From NCBI GenBank assembly GCA_030638625.1, contig DAOWEE010000173.1, forward strand, positions 1 through 9,348: a stretch of DNA of 9,348 nucleotides, read 5' to 3'. The DNA comes from Methanosarcinales archaeon (GTDB lineage: Archaea > Halobacteriota > Methanosarcinia > Methanosarcinales > Methanocomedenaceae). The notes beneath the pieces were generated by a model. The model had not been told where the DNA came from. It saw only the letters and a program-made list of their open reading frames with translations, and did no database searches. A program made the position numbers and the translations under genes. This document shows, in pieces, positions 1-5,859 of this stretch (positions within the stretch are counted from its first letter, which is position 1; every line of letters starts with the position of its first letter).

Positions 1-360
1 CCGGTTCAGGATATCGTAGTTGACATCGAATATCTTGATGTTGAAATTCCATCATTCACAGAATTCGAACACAATATCCAAACAGGATATAAAGCGTTTA
101 CATATGTGATAGAAGGAAGTGGCCATTTTGACCAGGTGGAACCTGCATCAATAGGAGTAGAACATCTTATCATATTCAAAGATGGAGATGAAGTTAAGAT
201 AGCAACAGATGATGAACAACTACGTTTCCTTTTGATATCTGGAAAACCTCTTGGTGAACCAGTGGCTTGGGCCGGACCAATCGTTATGAACACTCAGGAA
301 GAATTAGCGACTGCCTTTGAAGAGTACAGAAATGGAACCTTTATTAAACACAGGATTTAA
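1..360 (+). CDS. Pirin family protein, C-terminal part (5' end outside window)
   Basis: The reading frame is open from base 1 to a TAA at 358-360, giving 119 residues with no start inside the window; a GTG at 106 lies within the domain and is not the real start. The end of the protein carries the hallmark of the pirin C-terminal cupin domain: LISGKPLGEPVAW, then GPIVMNTQEEL, AFEEYRNGTF and a short basic tail. GYKAFTYVIEGSG (about residues 29-41 of the fragment) matches the usual beta-strand around the domain's glycine turn. Pirins are bicupin proteins of roughly 230-300 residues, so about half or more is missing. The metal ligands sit in the N-terminal cupin and cannot be checked here. Some family members are quercetin dioxygenases and others are transcription cofactors; the role in this archaeon is unknown. 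The dehydrogenase gene follows 96 bases downstream on the same strand, but shared function is not shown. Confidence 0.9.
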   Translation, partial: PVQDIVVDIEYLDVEIPSFTEFEHNIQTGYKAFTYVIEGSGHFDQVEPASIGVEHLIIFKDGDEVKIATDDEQLRFLLISGKPLGEPVAWAGPIVMNTQEELATAFEEYRNGTFIKHRI

Positions 361-456
361 TCAATTATTCGGTGTTACTTGCTAATATTATCAGTACTGT
401 ATGGTGAAGCTTTTAACATTTGAATTACTAACATTTGCATATAATGTGGGGTGCAA

Positions 457-1641
457 ATGAAAATCAATCGCAGGATTTTTATCTTAATTGCCATTGTTGT
501 GATTGTAATAGCAATAGCATCTATCCTGATTCTACGGCTTGGTATAAGACCATCCATAGATTCAGGATCAATGGATGATATTCAGCTTCCTCCGGGATTT
601 AAGATCGATGTGTATGCGGAGAACCTGGGAAGCAGTTCACTATCATTCCCGGGTCCTAATTCAGCTCCAAGGATGATGCTTCTAAAAGATGACGTTCTGT
701 ATGTTTCTTTAACAAGACAGGGCAAAGTTGTAGCACTACCAGACCATGACAGCGATAATAAAGCAGATGAGACGATTGTATTCATTGATAATCTCAACAA
801 TCCCCACGGGTTGGATTTCTATGACGGCTGGTTCTACATAGCAGAAGAAAACAGGGTAATCCGAATAAAAGACATGAACAATGACCAATTAGCTGATAGA
901 GAATCCCTTGAAGTGATAATTGATGATTTACCCACTGGCGGTCATTTTACCAGGTCCATCAGGATCCATAATAATAGATTATACCTAAGTATTGGTTCTT
1001 CCTGCAATGTCTGTATTGAACAGGACGAACGAAGAGCTGCAATTTCCAGGTGCAACCTTGATGGTACTGATTGTGAGGTTTTTGCAAGGGGATTAAGGAA
1101 CTCTGTTGGTTTTGTGTTCCACCCGATAACAGGTGAAATGTATGCCACTGATAATGGTCGTGACCTGTTAGGCGATGATCTTCCACCTGACGAGATAAAT
1201 CTGGTAAAAGAGGGAAACAACTATGGCTGGCCCATATGCTATGGCCAGAATATCCATGATACGCAATTTGACAAGAATGTCTATATCCGCAACCCATGCG
1301 AGCAGCCCTTCGAGATGCCAAGTCTTGTAGACCTCCAGGCTCATTCTGCACCACTTGGGTTGACGTTCTATTTTGGTGATAGCTTCCCTGAAGAATACAG
1401 GGGCGATCTTTTCGTGGCTTTTCACGGTTCATGGAACCGAAAGGAACCTACCGGTTACAAGATCGTGACTATTGATATGAATGACCTTGAAGTAAAGGAT
1501 TTTGCCACAGGCTGGTTGAAGGGTGGCAATGTATTGGGAAGGCCGGTGGACATTATTACAAACGATGAGGGGTCGCTTTTTGTAAGCGATGATAATGCAG
1601 GGAAGATATACCGGATATATTACCAAAATAGTGATTCATAG
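457..1641 (+). CDS. Membrane-anchored PQQ-dependent glucose/sorbosone dehydrogenase family protein
   Basis: This 394-residue protein belongs to the glucose/sorbosone dehydrogenase six-bladed beta-propeller family, whose characterised members oxidise sugars or related alcohols and aldehydes with PQQ. ATG at 457 was chosen over the in-frame GTG at 451 because GGGGTG at 447-452 can act as its ribosome binding site. After a basic MKINRR start, residues 7-28 form one hydrophobic helix, probably an uncleaved anchor placing the propeller outside the cell. Family motifs are clear: LPPGFKIDVYAENL (44-57), NNPHGLDF with H117 as probable catalytic base, ARGLRNSVGF (210-219, R214 probably near the cofactor), TDNGRDLLGDDLPPDEIN (231-248), NNYGWPICYG, and HSAPLGLTFY plus FVAFHGSWNR near 296-328. 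Six cysteines (183, 186, 199, 206, 261, 281) suggest disulfides, which fits an extracytoplasmic domain. PQQ synthesis is rare in archaea, so the cofactor and substrate remain open; many homologues are annotated by similarity only. Confidence 0.9.
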   Translation: MKINRRIFILIAIVVIVIAIASILILRLGIRPSIDSGSMDDIQLPPGFKIDVYAENLGSSSLSFPGPNSAPRMMLLKDDVLYVSLTRQGKVVALPDHDSDNKADETIVFIDNLNNPHGLDFYDGWFYIAEENRVIRIKDMNNDQLADRESLEVIIDDLPTGGHFTRSIRIHNNRLYLSIGSSCNVCIEQDERRAAISRCNLDGTDCEVFARGLRNSVGFVFHPITGEMYATDNGRDLLGDDLPPDEINLVKEGNNYGWPICYGQNIHDTQFDKNVYIRNPCEQPFEMPSLVDLQAHSAPLGLTFYFGDSFPEEYRGDLFVAFHGSWNRKEPTGYKIVTIDMNDLEVKDFATGWLKGGNVLGRPVDIITNDEGSLFVSDDNAGKIYRIYYQNSDS

Positions 1642-1664
1642 AGATGGCAATAATGGTGAAAGAT

Positions 1665-1676
1665 CATCTTAAGATG
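1665..1676. other. 12-bp perfect palindrome in convergent intergenic region
   Basis: CATCTTAAGATG is a perfect palindrome 24 bases after the dehydrogenase stop, between that gene and the convergent riboflavin synthase gene. It could form a small hairpin or be a protein site, but it has no loop and no T-run directly after it. The 95-base convergent spacer (1642-1736) shows nothing else of note except the minus-strand T-run listed separately. Confidence 0.3.
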
Positions 1677-1720
1677 GAATGATTGTGAAAATCAATCGGG
1701 TTTATGCCAAAACCTACAGC

Positions 1721-1725
1721 AAAAA
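1721..1725 (-). terminator. Possible oligo-T terminator for the aminotransferase-ribC unit
   Basis: Read on the minus strand, the stop codon of riboflavin synthase (1737-1739) is followed within 12-16 bases by AAATTTTTG, giving five Ts at 1725-1721. Archaeal RNA polymerase terminates at short oligo-T tracts without a required hairpin, so this is a plausible but weak terminator. Confidence 0.35.
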
Positions 1726-1736
1726 TTTAATACAAC

Positions 1737-2201
1737 CTACTGACCGACAGAACCAACATCCTCATAACCCTGCCGCTGTCCGGTACCTGCCTCACGCTCC
1801 AGGTCCTGCGGTCGCAGCATCAGTTTGACAACATTAAGGGCATGCTCACGCGCACGCTGCTCCATCAACCAAGCAAGAGTCTTATCATCAGGGGCCTCAT
1901 CCTCATGCACAAACACCTCGATGATATGGATATTGGTCATCAACTGCGCCTGGATAATACCCTGGGAAGCCTCATGAGCACATATCTTATCCTTCGGGTC
2001 TGCTCCCGGCATGCCTAAAGCCATTACAATATCGCACCCCTGCTCCTCAATCAATTTCTTGCACGCCACAGGCAAGTCCTTAATACCGGGCACGGTATAT
2101 CGCTTAATCTTCACCGATGCATTATTGCGCAGCTCATCAATAGCCGCGCCCCCCATATCATACCTCGCAAAAGTGGTATCAGCAATGCCTACCGTGACCA
2201 T
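1737..2201 (-). CDS. ribC: Riboflavin synthase, archaeal type
   Basis: This cytoplasmic enzyme joins two molecules of 6,7-dimethyl-8-ribityllumazine to give riboflavin and 5-amino-6-ribitylaminouracil; in methanogens the latter is also a precursor of the F420 deazaflavin. The 154-residue protein is the archaeal form, a lumazine synthase paralogue unrelated to bacterial RibE. Evidence: VGIADTTFARYDMGGAAIDEL at the N-terminus, ALGMPGADPKDKICAHEASQG in the middle, then AQLMTNIHIIEVFVHEDEA; the length is that of the family. ATG at 2201 is preferred because GGTG ends six bases upstream. A GTG at 2210 (three residues longer) is the alternative. The gene starts 26 bases after the aminotransferase stop on the same strand, so the two are probably cotranscribed. 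The C-terminal tail after LERE is Gly/Gln-rich and probably disordered. Confidence 0.93.
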   Translation of the reverse strand: MVTVGIADTTFARYDMGGAAIDELRNNASVKIKRYTVPGIKDLPVACKKLIEEQGCDIVMALGMPGADPKDKICAHEASQGIIQAQLMTNIHIIEVFVHEDEAPDDKTLAWLMEQRAREHALNVVKLMLRPQDLEREAGTGQRQGYEDVGSVGQ

Positions 2202-2227
2202 CCTCAACACCTAATGAAACATATCCC

Positions 2228-3376
2228 TTAAATTTTGTCCAGTTCCTTACTTGCCGCTTCCACGCCCGCACCAATATTGTCCGCCAGGCCGTGTTTTGCC
2301 AGCACCAGTTCCAGTACGGAAATAGTGGTGACCATATCAGTGGCTGTGAAATTGCCCATGCTGCCTATCCTGAATATCTTGCCCTTAAGGTGTGACTGAC
2401 CACCCGAAATCTGGATGCCCATGTCCAGCATTTCGCCCCTCAGTTCCTTATCAGTTATACCTTCAGGGATGTTCATACCAGTCACAGTATTGGAATAACT
2501 GTGATACTTGTCAATCTTCGGGAACAATTCGATTCCCAGCACATCAGCGGCCGCACGCACAGCGGCTGCACCCTGGGCATGCCTGTGCTTACGCTGTTCC
2601 ATGCCCTCTTCCTTCACAATCCTCAGGGCCTCGCACATAGCAGATATCAGCGGCACACCAGGCGTATATGGTGTCTGGGTGGGTGAATTGGAACCCGATT
2701 TGCGGTATGCTTTCAGGTCAAGATAATAAGGTGGTTTATCCACTATTGCATCCCAGGCAGCATCGCTGAGCGTGATAGCCGACAGGCCCGGTGGTGCAGC
2801 AATACACTTCTGTGAGCCCATGAATGCTATATCCACACCCCACTTATCAACTTCCACCGTATCACCGCCCGTTGTGGTTATGGCGTCCATGATGAACAGG
2901 GCACCGTGTTTTTTTGCCAGTTTAGCTACTTCTTCAGCCGGGTTCTTGATAGCTGCACTTGTCTCATTGTGCACCATTGCCACGGCTTTGGCCCCTTTCT
3001 CAAGCGCGGCCTCAACAGCTTCCAGGTCAATGGGTGTACCCCATTCATACTGCAGTTTAACCGCATTGCCGTAGCGTTCACCTATATCGCATAGCCGCTC
3101 TCCGAACTTACCATTCTCAATGGTGACAACGGTATCGTCCTTTCCTATAACATTCCCAATGGCAGCCTCCATACTAGCAGTGCCTGAGCCTGAAATTACG
3201 AATACTTCATTCTTTGTCTGGAACAGTTCAGCCAGAGTCTCACGGCATTCATCATATATGGCGCCAAACTCCTCGCCTCTGTGACCAAACATGGGTTTGC
3301 CCATAGCTCTCTGTACCCGGGGTGCGATAGGAACAGGGCCCGGAATCATCATCAATGTATTTTCAAGTTTCATCAT
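2228..3376 (-). CDS. Class V aminotransferase, alanine-glyoxylate / serine-pyruvate type
   Basis: This 382-residue PLP enzyme belongs to fold-type I, class V, in the alanine-glyoxylate/serine-pyruvate aminotransferase group. Visible landmarks: NTLMMIPGPVPIAPRV and MFGHRGEEF near the N-terminus (6-37), the phosphate-binding SGSGTASMEAA (62-72), HNETSAAIKNP (136-146), the aspartate pairing with the PLP nitrogen in IMDAITTTGG (D164), the Schiff-base lysine in GSQKCIAAPPGL (K190), and FRIGSMGN near 336-343. Length and motif order are normal and complete. Archaeal relatives have been assigned as broad-specificity aspartate, phosphoserine or alanine-glyoxylate aminotransferases, so the exact amino donor and acceptor cannot be read from sequence. 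ATG at 3376 is followed directly by a second ATG at 3373; GAGTGA upstream is four or seven bases away, so either could be used. Riboflavin synthase follows in the same probable operon. Confidence 0.92.
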   Translation of the reverse strand: MMKLENTLMMIPGPVPIAPRVQRAMGKPMFGHRGEEFGAIYDECRETLAELFQTKNEVFVISGSGTASMEAAIGNVIGKDDTVVTIENGKFGERLCDIGERYGNAVKLQYEWGTPIDLEAVEAALEKGAKAVAMVHNETSAAIKNPAEEVAKLAKKHGALFIMDAITTTGGDTVEVDKWGVDIAFMGSQKCIAAPPGLSAITLSDAAWDAIVDKPPYYLDLKAYRKSGSNSPTQTPYTPGVPLISAMCEALRIVKEEGMEQRKHRHAQGAAAVRAAADVLGIELFPKIDKYHSYSNTVTGMNIPEGITDKELRGEMLDMGIQISGGQSHLKGKIFRIGSMGNFTATDMVTTISVLELVLAKHGLADNIGAGVEAASKELDKI

Positions 3377-3429
3377 GTAGTCACTCGATATAGTTCAATC
3401 TGAATAGGAATGATAAGATGGAATAACTT

Positions 3430-3444
3430 GCATGTATAACTTTT
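3430..3444 (-). promoter_or_regulatory. Candidate TATA box for the aminotransferase-ribC operon
   Basis: On the minus strand the 85-base gap before the aminotransferase reads AAAAGTTATACATGC, an A-rich BRE-like stretch followed by TTATACAT. The expected transcription start about 25 bases on would give a leader of roughly 35-40 bases before ATG 3376. This is sequence resemblance only. Confidence 0.4.
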
Positions 3445-3461
3445 GATTTCAGACACACAGA

Positions 3462-3644
3462 CTAACTAAATATCTGGTCAATCAACCACTTTATGCCATC
3501 GATAATCGCATTAATCTCCCTGACGACAAAAGCTGGAAATCCAAATATGGAAGGAGCCATAGCATCCCACCACAGGGGCAGGGTCATTAATATTGCTAAG
3601 ATGACTAATATAATTGCAAAGATTAACTTCTGTATTATATTCAT
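3462..3644 (-). CDS. Small membrane protein, 60 residues, unknown function
   Basis: I cannot name this protein confidently. It has a strongly hydrophobic helix from about residue 5 to 24 (IIQKLIFAIILVILAILMTL), a Trp/Pro-rich segment PLWWDAMAPSIFGFPAFV (23-40), and an amphipathic C-terminal half with REINAIIDGIKWLIDQIF. The P..W....P.iFGfP.f pattern loosely recalls DUF3311-type small proteins that often sit beside sodium:solute symporters, but no transporter is adjacent and the C-terminal half is too charged for a typical second membrane helix. Reality of the gene is supported by a perfect GGTGA ribosome binding site four bases before ATG 3644, a TATA-like element at the right distance upstream, and a sensible single-helix protein. 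It lies 85 bases upstream of the aminotransferase on the same strand; a separate candidate promoter in between leaves operon membership open. Confidence 0.7.
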   Translation of the reverse strand: MNIIQKLIFAIILVILAILMTLPLWWDAMAPSIFGFPAFVVREINAIIDGIKWLIDQIFS

Positions 3645-3648
3645 TTTT

Positions 3649-3653
3649 TCACC
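3649..3653 (-). promoter_or_regulatory. GGTGA ribosome binding site of the small membrane protein gene
   Basis: Minus-strand GGTGA followed by AAAA and ATG (3644). GGTGA matches the core of the archaeal anti-Shine-Dalgarno complement, and the four-base spacer is suitable. It is the best ribosome binding site in the window and is the main reason to accept this 60-codon gene. Confidence 0.75.
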
Positions 3654-3687
3654 GTAAAATACCTGATAATGTTATTATTCATTGCTT

Positions 3688-3700
3688 CTCATATATTTGT
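3688..3700. promoter_or_regulatory. Shared TATA-like element between divergent genes
   Basis: CTCATATATTTGT (plus strand) lies between the divergent small membrane gene and prephenate dehydratase gene. Its ATATAT core reads as a TATA box in both directions. Toward plus it predicts a start near 3718, either leaderless for the ATG at 3718 or with a leader of about 25 bases to ATG 3745. Toward minus it predicts a start near 3670, about 25 bases before ATG 3644. Both distances suit archaeal promoters; use in both directions is inference. Confidence 0.4.
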
Positions 3701-3744
3701 ATCCCTGCAAAAACTATATGAGAATTCACTGGATTGTAAGGGGT

Positions 3745-4548
3745 ATGATAATCGGACTGCTTGGGCCAGAAGGAACTTATTCACAAAAAGCCGCCAACCA
3801 GCTTGACATAAATGCCAGACTCAAGTACTTCGATGACCTGGAAGATGTCGTTGAATCCGTACTCGCAAGGGATGTAGACTGTGGTATTGTCCCTATTGAA
3901 AACTCCCTCGAAGGTTCTGTGGGCATCACATTAGACGCCCTTAAAGAGCATGACATAAATATCACAGGTGAAATCATCGTTCCGGTAAGTCACTGCCTCC
4001 TGTCTAAAGGCAGTATGGATGATGTGAAGGTGATACTGTCCCACCCACAGGCCCTGGCCCAGTGCCGCAAGTTTATCCGCACACATTTCAAGTATGCCAG
4101 AACACAGACCACTGGCAGTACATCCCATGCTGCCAAACTTACCTCAGAATTTCCAGAGATGGCTGCCATAGCCTCACGTGAGTCTGCAAAGCACTACGGC
4201 CTCAATATACTTGCAGATGATATACAGGACCACAAAGAGAACTTTACACGATTCATTGTTCTGGGAAAACAGATGCCGGCACCCACCGGGCATGACAAAA
4301 CCTCTATTATTGTTCATCTGGGACATGACAAACCGGGCGGTCTGTATGACCTGCTGGGTGAATTTGCCAGTCGAAATATCAACCTGACTAAGATTGAATC
4401 CAGACCTTCCAAATTAGGGCTGGGAGACTACCTGTTTTATATCGATATGGAAGGGCACCAATTAGATGTACATGTCAGGGATGCGCTTGAAGGCATTGGT
4501 AAATTGGCAGACCAGATTAAGATAATCGGTTCATATCCTGAAAAATGA
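3745..4548 (+). CDS. pheA: Prephenate dehydratase with C-terminal ACT domain
   Basis: This enzyme converts prephenate to phenylpyruvate, the step before the final transamination in phenylalanine synthesis. The 267-residue stand-alone form has the catalytic domain at about 1-175: LLGPEGTYSQKAA (5-17), DCGIVPIENSLEGSVG (45-60), SHPQALAQC (99-107), TGSTSHAA (123-130), and NFTRFIVLG (166-174) containing the conserved TRF catalytic motif. An ACT domain follows from about 185, with PGGLYDLL (197-204) and KIESRP (216-221), the signatures that bind phenylalanine for feedback inhibition. The start is uncertain. ATG 3745 gives the usual short N-terminus before GxLGPEGTYS, with AAGGGG very close upstream. 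ATG 3718 adds nine residues (MRIHWIVRG) and would suit a leaderless message from the TATA element at 3691-3697. No chorismate mutase domain is fused. There is no neighbouring aromatic pathway gene, except that the nearby aminotransferase is not specific for aromatics. Confidence 0.95.
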   Translation: MIIGLLGPEGTYSQKAANQLDINARLKYFDDLEDVVESVLARDVDCGIVPIENSLEGSVGITLDALKEHDINITGEIIVPVSHCLLSKGSMDDVKVILSHPQALAQCRKFIRTHFKYARTQTTGSTSHAAKLTSEFPEMAAIASRESAKHYGLNILADDIQDHKENFTRFIVLGKQMPAPTGHDKTSIIVHLGHDKPGGLYDLLGEFASRNINLTKIESRPSKLGLGDYLFYIDMEGHQLDVHVRDALEGIGKLADQIKIIGSYPEK

Positions 4549-4573
4549 AACACTTCCCAACACAAAGAAACTA

Positions 4574-4586
4574 TTTTAAATATAAA
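4574..4586 (+). promoter_or_regulatory. TATA box upstream of the V4R protein gene
   Basis: TTTTAAATATAAA lies 17 bases before ATG 4603, with its centre about 23 bases from it. That spacing would put the transcription start at or next to the ATG, and no ribosome binding site precedes it (ACAAACA), which fits leaderless translation. A start at the in-frame ATG 4657 is the alternative and also lacks a clear ribosome binding site. Confidence 0.55.
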
Positions 4587-4602
4587 CATTCATTTACAAA
4601 CA

Positions 4603-5805
4603 ATGACTTTCCTTGTTAAGTCTGGAATCAAGATTCTATGGGAAAAAATTTTCCATATGATCGATAATGACTTGCCTGTCACACGGCCTACCTTGGGTGA
4701 TTATATCAGCACTGTGGAAACACAGAAACGCCTTGACTACATATTGTTCTATAATCCAAACATAGTAAGAATAGAATACCAGTCCACCCTGGACAGTACG
4801 AAGGAAAATGTGCTCTTACAACACGATAAAAAAAAACTTGACCATGGAATATTCAGGAATTTTACCAGACGTGATCCTGAAACAGCCACGAAATTGCTGC
4901 AGATAATAAACCGCAATATCTACGGGCCTGTCTTTCGCACCCTGGGGAAAGGGTATGGAACTGTTCGTTCGGTAGAACCACCTTCCAGACGTGTGAGCTA
5001 CGAGGTAAGAGTCTGTAATGAATGCCTGGACCTTCCTGATGTGGGCATGCATTCGTGTTTCTACTTTTCCGGACTACTGGCAGGCATATTTACTGCTATA
5101 TTCCAGCAACCAATGGGTGTCTATGAATCCACTTGTGGTACCAGCGGAGACCCGACATGCACCTACGAGATTGGGCATTTGCACGATGCTGAGTTCGCGG
5201 ACAAAGTTGAAGAATATCTAAATGTTAATATCCCCTCAAACAGCCTGCATGAAGTAGAGAGCAAACTGCAAAGTAAAATTCTGGAATCGTTGTCATACGA
5301 CGGTCCCGTCAAGACCACGATTGGATCACATGTCCACATTTTCATTTATCAATTAAGGATGCTGAACACCATTGCCCAGAATCCGGAAATTTTTTCTGAA
5401 ACCTATCAAAAAGCAGGCGTCAGATTCAGCCATCATCTTGTAAATACACTAAGACAATTCTATCATGTTGACGGGGAAAAACTGCTTACTGAAGCAATGC
5501 CTGATTATTACAAGAAACAACTGCTGGCAAACATACATTCGGTTGAAAAATTCGATGACGGTTATCTGGTAACATTTTCTGAACCAATGGACTGTGCGGG
5601 CATCAAAGAACTGGACATAAAGCCATGTTCATTCATGAAAGGGGAAATCGAAGGTATTGCCAACATAGTTACTGGAAAACCGATAAAATGTGAAATACAT
5701 TCCTGCAGGTTTGACAGTGGAGAACCACTTTGTCAGTACAGACTTGCCTATGAAACGGAAGAGAATGATATACCTGTGTGGCTAAAAGAGATGCAGGAAC
5801 AGTAA
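4603..5805 (+). CDS. Tandem V4R-like domain protein, cysteine-rich, unknown function
   Basis: The 400-residue protein carries two V4R-type cysteine modules (V4R: a small ligand-binding domain found in hydrocarbon-sensing regulators, BchJ and methanogen MsvR regulators). Module 1 has C141-x10-C152-x25-C178-x7-C186; module 2 has C331-x10-C342-x25-C368-x8-C377, in contexts such as MHSCFYFSGLLAGI against IKPCSFMKGEIEGI. The duplication extends upstream: G32, NPNI (51-54) and YQ (59-60) match G241, NPEI (260-263) and YQ (268-269). The protein is therefore two copies of one unit, roughly 30-192 and 239-385, joined by a helical linker. Extra cysteines are C138 and C363. I see no helix-turn-helix, signal peptide or membrane helix, so it is probably a cytoplasmic sensor or metal/ligand-binding protein, not a classical V4R transcription factor. 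Its start at 4603 may be leaderless; ATG 4657 is the alternative. It stands between pheA and uvrC with no operon-like overlap. Confidence 0.8.
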   Translation: MTFLVKSGIKILWEKIFHMIDNDLPVTRPTLGDYISTVETQKRLDYILFYNPNIVRIEYQSTLDSTKENVLLQHDKKKLDHGIFRNFTRRDPETATKLLQIINRNIYGPVFRTLGKGYGTVRSVEPPSRRVSYEVRVCNECLDLPDVGMHSCFYFSGLLAGIFTAIFQQPMGVYESTCGTSGDPTCTYEIGHLHDAEFADKVEEYLNVNIPSNSLHEVESKLQSKILESLSYDGPVKTTIGSHVHIFIYQLRMLNTIAQNPEIFSETYQKAGVRFSHHLVNTLRQFYHVDGEKLLTEAMPDYYKKQLLANIHSVEKFDDGYLVTFSEPMDCAGIKELDIKPCSFMKGEIEGIANIVTGKPIKCEIHSCRFDSGEPLCQYRLAYETEENDIPVWLKEMQEQ

Positions 5806-5823
5806 ATCTCATTATCGACCTAA

Positions 5824-5833
5824 GGTTTTTATG
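5824..5833 (+). promoter_or_regulatory. Weak TATA-like element before uvrC
   Basis: GGTTTTTATG lies about 30 bases upstream of the uvrC ATG, in the 54-base gap after the V4R gene. It could place a start close to ATG 5860, which has no strong ribosome binding site. Readthrough from the V4R gene is equally possible. Confidence 0.25.
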
Positions 5834-5859
5834 GTTTTCCCTGCTAATATGATGAATTA

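Noticed and set aside
959..1432. Long open frame of 157 codons on the minus strand inside the dehydrogenase gene
   Set aside because: It is antisense to a well-supported family member, has no recognisable motifs, no start signal and a biased composition typical of a shadow frame.
458..1698. A 13-base direct repeat TGAAAATCAATCG at 458-470 and 1686-1698 flanking the dehydrogenase gene
   Set aside because: In about 9.3 kb one 13-mer match is expected by chance, the copies have no common extended context, and there is no sign of a mobile element or target duplication.
3682..3744. Longer prephenate dehydratase beginning at TTG 3682
   Set aside because: The extra 21 residues are not family-like, overlap the TATA element, and have no ribosome binding site; starts at 3745 or 3718 are better.
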